Shown here: positions 22,099 through 32,204 of the stretch, piece by piece
How positions within the stretch are numbered: the first letter of the stretch is position 1
Layout of the letters: each line of letters begins with the position of its first letter
NCBI GenBank assembly: GCA_012934845.2
Contig: WNNJ02000803.1
Span: 124,001-188,000, forward strand
Direction of reading: 5' to 3'
Length of the DNA stretch: 64,000 nucleotides
Source: Pomphorhynchus laevis
Lineage: Eukaryota > Acanthocephala > Palaeacanthocephala > Echinorhynchida > Pomphorhynchidae
Program-made: the position numbers and the translations under genes
Notes under the pieces: model-generated
Database searches by the model: none
What the model was told of the DNA's origin: nothing
The model's input: only the letters and a program-made list of their open reading frames with translations

Positions 22099-22520
22099 TC
22101 AACGATAGAAATCATTGTCTACAATTTCTTCTGAGAAAACCTGATTCAAGCTGTTTAACATAGTTCCGTCTGACTGTATTGCACCGTTCTTGCGTAAACG
22201 TGGGGCTCGTAAACATGCTGAGGCGGAGCGGGCTATTTCAATGGATATTTTCCTTTTGATCCGAGTGAGCGTTTCGGCGTATTCTGCATTCGTTCGGCGA
22301 GAGATTGCACCAGAAAGGGTTTTCAGTAATTTGATTGCCTGATCCCCCAATCCACCAGATGAAGATAATACGAACGGAATGAATGTCCCTCGTTCCACCT
22401 CCACTATTCTTTCATTGTATTTAGACAATTTTCGTTGTTCATTGTACTGAAAATTTGCTTCGAGAGATCTAGAGCTACTGGCCTGAGCAAAAACCGAAAA
22501 AACCGTAACGTCTAGAAACG
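22099..22520 (-). pseudogene. REL ORF C-terminal part: nuclease end
   Basis: It continues the frame of the RT part after one stop: ERTFLDVTVFSVF, then YNEQRKLSKYNERIVEVERG (the conserved E..K..KY helix), TFIPFVLSSSGGLG, and a basic helical tail (KRKISIEIARSASACLRAPR). Open from 22428 by Met, but homology runs up to about 22525. The C-terminal ASACLRAPR motif recurs in the copies at 58661-60534 (AASACLRAPRS) and 19982 (SISMCIRGPRS). Confidence 0.85.
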
Positions 22521-22530
22521 TCCGCTCAAA

Positions 22531-24021
22531 TCAATCGTTGCCAAGTCCAGAACAAACAATATCAAGCCGGGCACTAATGTCACGTGTAGTTGTGCGTTCC
22601 ATAAATTTTAGATTTGCAGGTACTGTGCTTAGGACCGGCTCCGTGTTCACAGAGTTACACACTCGAGAAAGCTCTATGGCAAGTATGTCCCTTATAGCGT
22701 TGTGGCGTATAATAGGAAGGCCCCCGTTTCTACAAGCAAGTGCATGACTTATATCCAGCTTCTCACCACAAGGACAAAAACGATTCGTCAGGTCTGAAGG
22801 CACTTGTCCATAACGGCTGGCTATGGCATCTTTGAATTGATTGGAAGATAGATTGTGCTTTTCGGTTGATAGAGGCAATGCACTTAACCACGATGATGCA
22901 CCTGATCGCATCGCATGCGTAATCGCGTTGTGAACTGAAGAATCGAAATTGTCAGCTACGCTATGTAGTCGCTCTTTCAACCTGCTCATTCGTATGGAAG
23001 TAATATCTAGTAATCTTGATTTTTGAATATCATATAGAGCTTCTGCTTGGACACCGATGTCATACGTTAATGCGAGAGATAATGAGCTATCGTACTCTAG
23101 ACTCAATGTAAAGGTGGGGTCCACAATTCCAAGTCCTCCCAGCTTTAAAGGAGATGTGAGTAACACCTTCCAATTCTGATTTAGATTCCAATCTGCGAAA
23201 AGGGGAAGAAGAACATCTCTAAGTGCAGATCCCAAGTCCATTAACCAGTCTTCATGACACTTGCTTGTTCGTAAAGAAAAAATCCATTTCATTTGGACTG
23301 AGTTTATCAGGCCGCAGTATGCAACGTGCGGATCGATGTTGGCAACCACTGCTAGTTTTCGCACAAGTGCGGTCCATTTGTATGCTTTCAACCGGATAGT
23401 ATCTTCCACAAACTCTGCAGACCCTATTGGAGCACCCAAGATCATTGTTCCGTTGATCGAGGTTTTGATGTCTGGTGAGGGAATATCATGAATAGAGATC
23501 GGGAAATGCGACACAAGTACACTCTTTTCTGGATTCACATGGTAGCCGAATTTAGGACCCTCGTGAATCAGTAAATCCCATACCGTTTTCAGTTCATCCG
23601 ACTTTCCAACAAAATTCGCGTCGTCGGCATACCATTTTTGAAAAACGTTGGGGACCGAACGACTGATAAGTGCTATAAGAGGAAGTGACGAGATTGCGAA
23701 ACCTGGCATCGCGAAGGGGTCTCCTTGCGTAAAACCCTCCATTGAGTAGATGCTACTGCCATCTCCAAGAACCAATTCTGCAGGAGTACTATATATATTA
23801 TTTAGTACACGTGATAACGAGGGGCATCCGTACTCTATGTTATGCAGTGCTACATTTCGATTTAGAGAGTTGAACGCATTAGAAGCGTCTATGGCTAGCA
23901 AACACATGTCACGTCCTGATGTATATCTTGCACGTAGTGAGTGAACAGCATGATCGATACCTCCTTTCTGTCCCGCAGCTAGCTGGGAAATCCCGGCCAC
24001 CTGTTGAATATCCTTTCTCAC
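22531..24021 (-). pseudogene. REL ORF central part: RT, knuckle, nuclease start
   Basis: 496 codons. RT motifs: LLAIDASNAFNSLNRNVAL (A), EGFTQGDPFAMPGFAISSLP (B), QKWYADDANFVGKSD (C, intact), FGYHVNPEKSVLV (D), LGAPIGSAEFV. Then PLKLGGLGIVDPTF, SALPLSTEKHNLSSNQFKDA, knuckle CPCGEKLDISHALAC, RHNAIRDILAIELSRV, EPVLSTVPAN and ARLDIVCSGLGND, where one in-frame stop falls. The same frame resumes with FERTFLDVTVFSVFAQ. The DVTV motif is the form seen in R2-type nucleases. All RT catalytic residues are kept. Confidence 0.9.
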
Positions 24022-24040
24022 GATCTCTATTATCGCCTTG

Positions 24041-25186
24041 CTAACTATTCGTCTTGCGGTGTCCCCGATTCCAATCGGCCGAATGCCACCCGATTTTTTT
24101 TTGTAGGGCGATTAAGCGACAAGTTGTAAAAGCTTCTAGCTGAATGGGTTCCACTGACTCAGTCGCTAGCCTTATCGCAAATGAAGCAAGGGACCGTGCT
24201 AAATTTATCGAGTCCTGTCCAAATTTCGTTAACATGTGCCTCCAGCTGAGTGCGTCTAGGCCAGATGGACCAGCTCCACCTTGAGTTCGCTTGCAAGCAC
24301 GAATAATACATTGATCGTCCAACACGAAATATCGGCTAGTTTGATGAGTAACTGTTCCAGGTAAGTATTCGGAGAGTAATGCACTATGCATTATAGGTGC
24401 TGCTTGAGGATGAAGATCAGATAGTGCTTCCCTAACGGACTTGCCGTTTATGCATTCGTCGGGTGATAGCATTCGGGATAGAGTTTCACCTTCCAAAATG
24501 GACGTACTTGCGGCCAACCGTCCACGAGTCACTAAATTTCGATAGCGCTTAGTCCAATCCATATCATTCTTGTCATTCCGCAAAGATCTTTCACTCTGCA
24601 GATAGTTTGCCTCGCTGTACAGTTCGCCTATTTTCCCAGATTCCCAAAGTGCTAGTCTGCGCTCCAAGGTTTTTCTTACTATCCCAATTCTCGAAGTTTG
24701 TAATCTCTGCAAAATACAATGAGAAAATACTGTTGCCTTTATCAAGGAAAAATTTGCGTCCATCCCATTGCTTGCAACGCACGAATAGAAAGATGTCAGT
24801 ATCTTGATGACCATACGACTAGCATTACACGCTGGTAACATCAATAAGTTGGGACGCCATTGGATGACATGGTCGTAAACTTGTCTCATAGATAAGACTT
24901 CGGTAAGCGGAGATTTAGGTATGTTCATTACGGATTGAGTAGCTGTGAAGTTAATAGAAGGGTTACCTGCAACCTTACTAATTTTAGTTGACTGGGAGGC
25001 AGAATCTGAACATCCATCGTAAGGATTCGCATGAACAATTTTCATTTTAGAAGAATTCAGACAATCAGAAACTCGACAATTTGTGCATTTTCTATTGTTT
25101 TTCGCACATTTACAACCCTTACAGCGAGCTGCAGGACCATTACAAGTGCAGCAGAGTTGCATTGATGAAGGTTTTCCTCGGACCAT
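24041..25186 (-). pseudogene. REL ORF N-terminal part: Cys finger, middle domain, GPSG signature
   Basis: 381 codons. Residues 1-45: MVRGKPSSMQLCCTCNG, then CKGCKCAKNNRKCTNC and DC, a Cys-rich module with at least eight Cys, probably zinc-binding. About 115-270: conserved middle domain (WRPNLLMLPACNASRMV, RKTLERRLALWESGKI, RYRNLVTRGRL). About 290-330: KRTQGGAGPSGLDALSWRHM, the family signature before the RT. The frame ends at a T-run (about 24090-24110) where the next frame takes over with MRKDIQQVAG. The start Met matches those at 9907 and 25950. Confidence 0.88.
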
Positions 25187-25270
25187 TTAGCAAGGATCTT
25201 GCTCTTCCGATTGTGAATTGTAAGATGTTATTGTATTTGACTTTTTCTTGATAATCGCTCTTTGTAATTT

Positions 25271-25293
25271 GTGTATGTTATTTTATCTCAAAC
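25271..25293 (-). promoter_or_regulatory. Shared leader box, proximal copy in REL leader
   Basis: Minus strand reads GTTTGAGATAAAATAACATA then CAC. It lies between the 14-bp array and the ORF start at 25186. Compared with the other sites it has one extra A. Confidence 0.65.
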
Positions 25294-25305
25294 TTTTTTT
25301 TAAGC

Positions 25306-25529
25306 TCGTTCTTCTATAATCGTTCTATAATCGTTCTATAATCGTTCTTCTATAATCGTTCTTCTATAATCGTTCTTCTATAATCGTTCTTCTATAATCG
25401 TTCTTCTATAATCGTTCTTCTATAATCGTTCTTCTATAATCGTTCTTCTATAATCGTTCTTCTATAATCGTTCTTCTATAATCGTTCTTCTATAATCGTT
25501 CTTCTATAATCGTTCTTCTATAATCGTTC
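25306..25529 (-). repeat. Minisatellite in REL leader, 14-bp unit
   Basis: About 15-16 head-to-tail units. On the plus strand the unit is CGTTCTTCTATAAT, with two shortened 11-bp units CGTTCTATAAT near the left end. Units are almost identical, so the array is young or homogenised. It is flanked on both sides by the leader box, so it is part of the element's 5' leader rather than random satellite DNA. There are no spacers, so it is not a CRISPR. Confidence 0.95.
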
Positions 25530-25575
25530 TTTGTATGTTATTTTATCTCAAATGTATGTTTATAAGAAACCAAAA
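25530..25575 (-). promoter_or_regulatory. Shared leader box, distal copy, plus GGTTTCTTATAAACATAC
   Basis: The minus strand reads GGTTTCTTATAAACATAC followed by ATTTGAGATAAAATAACATA. The first word is shared with leaders of C (15578) and A' (about 31416-31398); the second is the leader box. The two words therefore occur together here and connect leaders of CR1-type and REL elements. Confidence 0.65.
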
Positions 25576-25960
25576 TTTTTTTAGATTCAGAACATTTGGG
25601 AAGTCTGAATAAGTTAGGTTGCCAATGTACAACTTTCGTAAAGATGTCGATTACTGATAAAATTTCAGTCTCCTGATGTATCGTATGTGCTATCGATATT
25701 TAGCGGATGAGCAACATTACAATCTCTTTAATATGACATTGATAGGTTTGAATTAGTTTGTTTTATGGTTGACATAGACACATTATTTATATAAGTTGGA
25801 CTGTAATCAACATGATGATTTGTTCAATTTACTGCAGGACAGTTTAAGCCAAAATTTTTCTTCTTAGCACACTTACAGCATTTGTATTTCGCGTTTGGGT
25901 TATTGCATGAACAGCATTTAAGGTCAGTCCCAGGTTTGCCCTTTGACATTGATTGAGGAT
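25560..25960 (-). pseudogene. REL N-terminal fragment (Cys finger)
   Basis: From the ATG at 25950 the minus strand reads MSKGKPGTDLKCCSCNNPN and KCCKCAKKKNFGLNC, the REL finger, ending at a stop about 25822. Decayed sequence continues to about 25600 with traces of the middle domain (position of the WRPNLFRLP motif). It is upstream of the other REL copy and on the same strand. It may be the displaced 5' end of the truncated copy at 19982-22012, split by the full-length insertion, or an independent remnant. Confidence 0.75.
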
Positions 25961-26000
25961 ATATACTATATAATTAAAAGGAATATGCATCGTCCGCTAG

Positions 26001-26023
26001 TTTGTATGTTATTTATCTCAAAC
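26001..26023 (-). promoter_or_regulatory. Shared leader box before REL finger fragment
   Basis: Minus strand GTTTGAGATAAATAACATAC then AAA, about 50 bp upstream of the ATG at 25950. This is the third REL copy with the box in the same place. Confidence 0.65.
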
Positions 26024-26059
26024 TATTTTAGGTCAATAATTACATTAAGTATTATATAA

Positions 26060-26280
26060 TTAAAAAACGATTTATTTTAACGTGGCAAATGCGTGCCAGC
26101 GCACGCTTACATGACCACAACAAAACAAGACTGTGAATCAGGTGTCGAGAAGGTGTGAACGGAGGAGGTGTTTGAATGTGATAAAGGAGGGAGCGCGGCG
26201 GACGTCGAGAGGGAGTTGATTTAGGCGAGTGAAGCGGCGACGAGGAAGGATCGGAGACCGTAGTTGTTGGAGTAATTATA
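26060..26280 (-). mobile_element. CR1-like LINE family A, 3' fragment A4
   Basis: About 215 bp: the last part of the ORF2 C-terminal domain (TPSRRPPRSLLYHIQ in the shifted frame, as in A1), 3' UTR, hairpin GCGTGC-GCTG-GCACGC and A-rich tail at about 26062. It is very similar to A1 and A2. The left flank is a short A/T sequence containing AGTATTATATAATTA, and the right break shows AATTATAATACTTAAT, which may reflect an inverted-flank rearrangement. Confidence 0.85.
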
Positions 26281-26349
26281 ATTATAATACTTAATAATTT
26301 CTTTAAAAACATTTTATTTATAGCAAAAGAAAAAAACACCAAAAATTGG

Positions 26350-26840
26350 ACTATGATAAATTTCAATTAATTAAACTCAGTGTACGCTGTTTGTTGAGTA
26401 CCAGCGCTAGTAGGATGTCCCCTCGTTGATTGTGCAGCCCAAATGCACATTGATGCAGACTCAACTATAACGATGCTTATTTCGGGAAGGAATTTTTTTA
26501 TCAGATCACTATAAATGTGTAATATCATGCCCGTACTTAGTAACGCAATTCTGTTGATCGTCAAGTCCGCCACCGGTTCAACAGCGCCGTTTCCTGCAAT
26601 GACAAAGGTACAAATGATGCACTTTAATACCGGTACAATCTCCCCTCGTACTTGGCCCGCATTCGTCTCTCGTGATATTGAAAAAGAGTAGTGTTGTTGA
26701 AAGCATTTGACAGGGCTAGGTGATTAAATGAGCAAACGTCAAACATGGACCGCTCCGTCATGCCTTCAAACAACCCACGGCATTCCACGTCCAGCTTAGT
26801 AACTCGATCTATTGTTGTTGATGATCTCTCAAAAATCATA
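26350..26840 (-). pseudogene. REL fragment: nuclease end
   Basis: Minus frame 26839-26624 reads IFERSSTTIDRVTKLDVECR, then GLFEGMTERSMFDVCSFNH and YHERRMRAKYEGRL, the nuclease core (D...D...K-Y) of REL. Frame 26573-26367 adds the helical tail (IVIVESASMCIWAAQSTRG). Everything upstream (finger, RT, knuckle) is missing. The 5' break is at about 26845, where a plus-strand family A endonuclease piece begins. Confidence 0.8.
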
Positions 26841-26848
26841 TTTTCACC

Positions 26849-27024
26849 GAGTCAATCCAGTCCATCAACATTCTATCCAACGATAACTACAAACGCATCT
26901 CCACTGCCCCACACATATCTTTGGTGGGGCACTCGACATCATCGCTGTCCCCAATCATTTTGCTGCCTACATCTCACTGTCCATTTTCGATCCTGGTCTA
27001 TACGATCACTTTCTCGTCACCCTT
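26849..27024 (+). mobile_element. Family A endonuclease scrap
   Basis: About 175 bp matching the family A endonuclease region (compare 39100-39270 and, inverted, 2700-2860): the nucleotide words GCACTCGACATCATCGCTGT and GATCACTTTCTCGTCACCCT are shared. The frame is broken. It ends exactly at the tail of A' (27025), so A' may have inserted into a family A copy. I do not see the other half of that copy beyond the A' 5' end. Confidence 0.8.
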
Positions 27025-27066
27025 AATAATAATATAATAATACAAATTTATTTAATGTGGCAAATG

Positions 27067-27083
27067 CGTACAAGCTGTACGCT
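27067..27083 (-). other. Family A' 3' hairpin
   Basis: A 6-bp stem GCGTAC/GTACGC with a 5-base loop, just before the 3' tail. It aligns with the family A hairpin (GCGTGC/GCACGC). The G-C pair of A is replaced by A-T, keeping the pairing. Confidence 0.75.
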
Positions 27084-27111
27084 TACAAGTCCACAAACAA
27101 AAATGAGAAAG

Positions 27112-30021
27112 TCAAGCAGTTAAATTGTTCAGATGGGATCGGATTTGTCGTTTGAAGCACTGCAGGGAAGTTGATTGGCGTATATGAATGGGCAGATGAT
27201 TCCACGATAGAGGAGCAGCCACCAGGAAGGAGCGGAGTCCAAAGGAGGTAGAGTAGTTTGGGACATGTAAAAGAAGGGAATTACAGGAACGCAAGGAACA
27301 GTAAACAGGACGGGAATTATCAAGAAAAGGAAGGTTGAGAAATGAAGGGGTATGAAAAGTTACAAGGCGGAAAGCAACGATAAGAAGACGAATTTGAACA
27401 CGACAATAAATTGTAGGCAAATCGAGAGAAGCAAGATGGTAGGATGTGTGATCAAAACGACGAAGACGGAGGAGAATTCGGACAGCTGCGTTGACGATGC
27501 GTTGTAGGGGAAGAAGAGTGGATTTAGGTGAGTTGGAAAATAGACTAAGACAATAATCGAGTCTAGAAAAAAGGAGAGATGATATGAGAGTCATACAAGA
27601 AGGGAAATCGATCAATCTACGAACTTGACGGAGGTTGCGGAGTATCAAGGTAGATGAGCGTACTTTATCTCTAACGAAAGGTTTAAGTGAAAGTCGGTTG
27701 TCAAAATGGAAGCCTAGGAAAACGAGATTATCAACGATAGGAAGAATTGTAGAATTTAATGATACGGAGGGAGGTTCGAAGCCGAGACGTCGAGGTAGGA
27801 TCCACATAATTTTGGATTTATCAGGATTCAGAGAAAGGCGAAGGGAAGAAAGATGATTGGAAATTGAGACAAGACAGTCCTAAGCAGAAACACTAAGATC
27901 GCGAATACGATAAACAGGTGCATGAGCATAGATGAGAATGTCATCAGCATATTGCATAACATGGAAGTTAAATTTATGAGAAATCGAAGACAAATCACCA
28001 AGAAGAAGAGAGAAAAGTATAGGGCCTAATACGGAGCCTTGCGGAACACCGGACGGAATGGACGAAGGATGGGAGAGAGAAGAGTTAGAATATACGCGAA
28101 ATGTACGGTTTGATAGATATGAAGAAAACCATGATACAGTGGGTAAAGAGAAGCCATAATCATGACGAAGGCGATGGAGAAGAATCGAGTGATCGACGAT
28201 GTCAAAAGCAGACGATAGATCAAGAGAAACTATGACACTACATAATTTATGATCGCGCGATATGAGTAAGTCGTTATAAACTTTAAGACATGCAATTTCG
28301 GTAGAGTAATTAGAGCGAAAAGCGGCTTGGAAGGGAGGAAATAAGTTAGAGGAATAGAGATATGTATTAACTTGCTTAAGAACGAGACGCTCAAGGAGTT
28401 TAGAGAGGGTTGGGAGAAGTGAGATTGGACGGTACGAAGATGGTAGTGAAGAGTCGAGAGATTGCTTTTTGATGATAGGACGAACAGTGGCGCATTTCCA
28501 GATGGAAGGAAATGTACAGCTACGGATGGACGAGTTGAACAATGTGGTTAGGAAGGGTAAGATAAAAGTGCAGATATTTTTAAGTAAGTGAGTGGGAATT
28601 GGGTCAGAAGGAGAGGTTTTATTAGGTAATGACAGCAGAACCGAAGAAACTTCATCAGACGAAACGGGAAGAAGGTGGAATAGTTCTGGGAGGGAAGTAT
28701 TTAAAGATAAGAGTGGGTACAAGGGGGCTATGGGTAGTAGGGAAAGTAAATTAGATAGCTTAGTTTGTAGATAAGAAGAAAATTCATCAGGATTTATATT
28801 ACAAGGGATAGATGATCGTGAAAGAATTGAGTTTAAGATTTTCCAATGAGATTTCGAGTTGGAAGATGACTCGAGTTGATTTCGCCAAAAGAGAGTACGT
28901 TTAGTACGTATAAGAATGTGATGTGAACGGCGTTGAGAAAAGTAGGAATCACGAAGATTTGGTGGGAGTGAGTTGGGTGAACGTTTAAGAAAGCGTTTAT
29001 ACATACGAAAAGAGTGACGGAGTCGACGCTTAGAAAGACTACAGTCAGAATCGAACCAGGGAGCATGGCGCAAGCGCTGGGAACGTCGAAGTCGACTAGG
29101 TAGAAGGTTATTGAGGATCGACGTAAGTTCAGAATCAAACAGAATGCAGAGATCATCGGGAGAGATATAGTTAAGAGGAAGTGAAAAGAGTGAAGAATTG
29201 AGTAAGGATGTGCAGAGAATAGGGATATCGAGAAGCTTCCAGGGTCGACTAGGTGTAGATAATGGTAAAGGCGCAGAAGGAGGATGGGGACGAGTAAGAG
29301 TAAGAGTGACAAGGAAATGATCGGACAAACCAGGATCAGTAATTGACAAGGAAGTATAGTCATTGAAGCAGTTAGGAACAGCAATGATGTCGAGAGCACC
29401 GCCGAGAATATGAGTTGGGCTTGTTGAAAGTAATTTATAGTTAAAATCAGAAAAAAGATTAGTTAAAGTGATAGAGTCAGAGTCAGACGGGCGATCAAGA
29501 CGAATGTTAAAGTCACCGAGAACAAAAGAAGGAGTATAAGACAATGAACAGTGAGACATTAGATCTGCAAGGTCGTTAAAGAAGATACGTGATGGGGCAA
29601 CTGAACCTGGACGGTATACAATCACAAGTTCCAGAGGGAAAGGCGTTGATAATCTGCATATGAGTAATTCGAACGAGGTGTAACGGATGTTAACGTTGAT
29701 TTTACGTAAAGACATTGGGTGACGAGCAATGGCAACAATACCGCCATGGTTAGACGCAGTAGATGTATGAGATGTAATGTGACGAGCTGATTCAACTAGA
29801 GAACAACCAGAGCGACATAGACGACGAATAGCAAGATCGTTGGAGTCAGTGTGCCAGGATTCGGTAATGCAGAGAATATCGATAGATAATTGATCGAAGA
29901 TATCGAGAAGCATATCAGCTTTATGAAGAATGGAGCGAGTATTGAATAGACTAAGACGAAAAGTATGCTTAGGAGCGAGATCGACTAGCGAAGAAGACAA
30001 GGGGGAGAGATGGTACGCCAT
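27112..30021 (-). pseudogene. Family A' ORF2: APE endonuclease plus RT, one in-frame stop
   Basis: Open 30021-27880 (713 codons), one stop, then the same frame to 27112, about 970 codons in all. Endonuclease about residues 20-235: LSLFNTRSILHKADMLLDIF, DILCITESWHTDSND, NHGGIVAIARHP, SFVLGDFNIRLDRPSD, GLSDHFLVTLTLT. RT about 420-690: NKTSPSDPIPTHLLKNI, SSYRPISLLPTLSKLLERL, SVIVSLDLSSAFDIVDHSI, GVPQGSVLGPILFSLLLGDL, MQYADDILIYAHAPVYRIRD. After the stop: MWILPRRLG to FKRQIRSHLNN. All catalytic residues I can check are present. The Met at 30021 lies in the ORF1 overlap. Confidence 0.92.
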
Positions 30022-31310
30022 CGAATTTTTGGCCTTGTGTGAAGAACGTGAAAATTTCCGTTGATTTTACGTATAGATAAGGATGACTCGCCGTTTGTTT
30101 CACGTCGATGTTTTTCAATGCGAGCTAAATTGAGCTGGGCAATATCAGAAGGGGAGCGGTCAGGAAAGATACGGCAAGTAGATGAAGTGGTAAGAAGTTT
30201 AAAACGTTGGGAGAGTACCGAAGAGGCATGTGAACTATGTCGGAAAACGATTTTTAAGAGTGGAGGACTGAGATGATTTGATTTAGTGGATTTGTTTAAA
30301 CGAATAAAGGATACAGGAGCGATATTATTGAAGAGTGATGGGTTATCATCAGGAAGAATGGTTGCTAGGATAGACCTGAAAGCAGATACATCATCATCGA
30401 GGCGAGATTGTGGAGAAGCAGATTCGGAAAGCTTTAAGTTTGATATGATTATACAGCGATCGCGCGAAGGAAAACGATTTCGTGGAAGTGGTGGACGGAC
30501 AGAGCTGGTTGGAGTCGAGGTAGATGAGCAGATAGAAGTGGAAATGACAGGGGTGCTTGATAAAGAATTAATATTGGTTGGAGCAAGTGTGACAGGAGCG
30601 GGGTGTTGAATCGGTTGATCAGAGATGTGACTGGATATGATTTTAAATGAAGGATGTAACTTATTGGGAAGTGTTACGTGGGAGGTAGAGTAAGGAGAAT
30701 TAAAATAGGTTGGGGCATGAGTGACAGGAATGGAGTGTTGAATTAGTTGATCGGAAATGTTACTGGAAATGATTTTGATGGAAGGGTGTAAATTATTGAG
30801 AGGTGATACAGGGGGGGTCGAGTAAGGAGTTCGTGAGGAGAATAAAGAAGTTTGAGATTTATTTAGATTGGGGGAGGAATAGGAAAGAGGAGGTACGAGA
30901 TGAAAAGCTTTGCCGTTAGCATTGTTAGAATGAGAAAGATTAATGGAAGTTTGGTACGTAGTTGAACGAGGAGTGTGTGAGAGAGTAGGTTCAATAATGG
31001 GATTATATGATGCGAAGTCAGGTGTTGATGCGAGGGAAACATCTAAAACAGCATTGGTCTGAGTGGTAGTGTGTGATACAGGAGTAGATGAGCAGGATAA
31101 CTGTAGTAGTCGTGCTGATGTACAAAAACCGCAAGTGAAATGTTTAAGTTTATACACTGAGTGGTCGGATATTTTAACACGAACAAGTGTCCATACATCG
31201 CAATCTTTGGAATCGCATCCAACTTCAAAGCTGGTATAACCATCATTGCATTTAGATGTGGAAGATTGTTGATCAGGAACAGGGATCTGAGATCGTGCTT
31301 TTTTAGGCAT
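29985..31310 (-). CDS. Family A' ORF1 protein
   Basis: 441 codons, intact. N-terminal region: FEVGCDSKDCDVWTLVRVK followed by LKHFTCGFCTSARLL, a C-x4-C...C-x2-C cluster (zinc-finger-like, PHD-related spacing) shared with ORF1 of C and F. A long Ser/Pro/Thr-rich, probably disordered middle (about 60-270). The C-terminal conserved domain has RCIIISNLKLSES, SRLDDDVSAFRSIL, FIRLNKSTKSNHLSPPLLKI and ESSLSIRKINGNFHV, the RRM-like domain of invertebrate CR1 ORF1. Its probable role is to bind element RNA in an RNP. The last 37 bp overlap ORF2. No catalytic motif. Confidence 0.88.
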   Translation of the reverse strand: MPKKARSQIPVPDQQSSTSKCNDGYTSFEVGCDSKDCDVWTLVRVKISDHSVYKLKHFTCGFCTSARLLQLSCSSTPVSHTTTQTNAVLDVSLASTPDFASYNPIIEPTLSHTPRSTTYQTSINLSHSNNANGKAFHLVPPLSYSSPNLNKSQTSLFSSRTPYSTPPVSPLNNLHPSIKIISSNISDQLIQHSIPVTHAPTYFNSPYSTSHVTLPNKLHPSFKIISSHISDQPIQHPAPVTLAPTNINSLSSTPVISTSICSSTSTPTSSVRPPLPRNRFPSRDRCIIISNLKLSESASPQSRLDDDVSAFRSILATILPDDNPSLFNNIAPVSFIRLNKSTKSNHLSPPLLKIVFRHSSHASSVLSQRFKLLTTSSTCRIFPDRSPSDIAQLNLARIEKHRRETNGESSLSIRKINGNFHVLHTRPKIRWRTISPPCLLR

Positions 31311-31429
31311 GACCTTTTATCGATAGATTGAGCTCAATCCGCGAGCGTAGCGAGCGGAACTGACAGGAATAATTTGGAACTGACAGGAATAATCTGGAAT
31401 GTATGTTTATAAGAAACCAAAATGTTTTT

Positions 31430-31676
31430 TAGGTTGAGAAATCCGTTATAATTTTAAATTATAACTTTATATTTATATAAATTATATAAAATCTATATAA
31501 TTATTTATTATTTATCTTTATTTATATATCGTGTAAAATACGTATACACAGTTATTTGATCTGATTGTAAATATATCATTAAATCTCGCTTACTTTAATA
31601 ATAGGAATAACTTTGACAATTTTAGATATTTTTCCTTACAATTTTCAATGCTCGCAAGGAATTGTTGTAGTTTTGA
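31430..31676. other. A/T-rich spacer
   Basis: A/T-rich sequence upstream of the small reading frame at 31677. I see no repeat family or structure beyond short A/T palindromes. Confidence 0.4.
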
Positions 31677-32125
31677 AATGAATATTAAACGGGTAGTTAT
31701 CGCATGTGTGCTAATTTTAGGACCAAACATTGCCCAAGGCATTGGTCCAATTATTATAAACACCAATCAAGCGTATGTAGTAAGACTAAAGTTTTTATCA
31801 ATAATAACAATTTGACTTTTAGCCGAGTTTCTACACCAACGAAAATTCGATTGCATTGTAGCTGGACAGATGTGGTTAAATATTTACCTAGTATTGACCG
31901 TATTACCATTCTAAGAAGTAACGAGGTTTCCACAAAATACAATGAAAAACAAATTACTTTAACCTGTTTTAGATATCTCCTACAGATTTGCATAATGACA
32001 AAGAAATTAATCAAATTTTAAAGGTACAAAAGTCAATTTTTTCTATTTTATGTTCAATCTTCTGATATTGATTTAATAAATCCAGTTTGTATAGAAATTA
32101 GCTGCTTAAAAGATTAAAGCGTGAT
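31677..32125 (+). pseudogene. Broken small reading frame with signal-peptide-like start
   Basis: The ATG at 31677 opens MNIKRVVIACVLILGPNIAQ, a basic start, hydrophobic core and small residues like a secretory signal, then GPIIINTNQAYVVRLK. The frame ends, but coding-like sequence goes on in a second frame (31704-32021: RVSTPTKIRLHCSWTDVVKY, ITILRSNEVSTKYNEKQITL then TC) and again in other frames up to ISCLKD and a stop near 32117. The spaced Cys with a beta-like pattern recalls an Ig-like or other small secreted domain, but I do not recognise the family. It could be a decayed host gene, or exons separated by very short introns. Low certainty. Confidence 0.35.
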
Positions 32126-32204
32126 GATATAATTTTATATTTTTTATTTCTTTATTTAATTCAATAGTACTGTCATAGTTATTATTTTGTCGAAGTTATT
32201 ACTT

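Larger units (their letters stand above)
22013..25575 (-). mobile_element. REL element, full-length copy with few breaks
   Basis: On the minus strand: 5' leader (25575-25187) with two leader boxes flanking a 14-bp array, ORF from 25186 to about 22099, 3' UTR and A-rich tail to 22013. The ORF shows one frame change near 24040-24110 (at a T-run) and one in-frame stop near 22530. It differs clearly from the neighbouring REL copy, so at least two subfamilies exist. No HP sequence follows this copy; its 3' end is a short UTR with an A-rich tail. Confidence 0.9.
27025..31430 (-). mobile_element. CR1-like LINE family A', near-complete copy
   Basis: On the minus strand: 5' leader (31430-31311) with GGTTTCTTATAAACATAC and a short tandem (ATTATTCCTGTCAGTTCC twice), ORF1 (31310-29985), ORF2 (30021-27112), then a 3' UTR with hairpin GCGTAC-AGCTT-GTACGC and a tail ATTATTATATTATTATT ending at 27025. 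ORF1 is intact and ORF2 has a single in-frame stop. It is clearly related to family A at the protein level but distinct in nucleotide sequence. Confidence 0.93.

Noticed and set aside
25306-25529. CRISPR array
   Set aside because: The 14-bp units are head to tail without spacers, in a eukaryotic retroelement leader. It is a minisatellite.
30286-30609. Plus-strand frames of 60-110 codons inside A' and other minus-strand LINEs
   Set aside because: They are antisense shadows of well-supported ORFs (here ORF1 of A') and show no motifs of their own.
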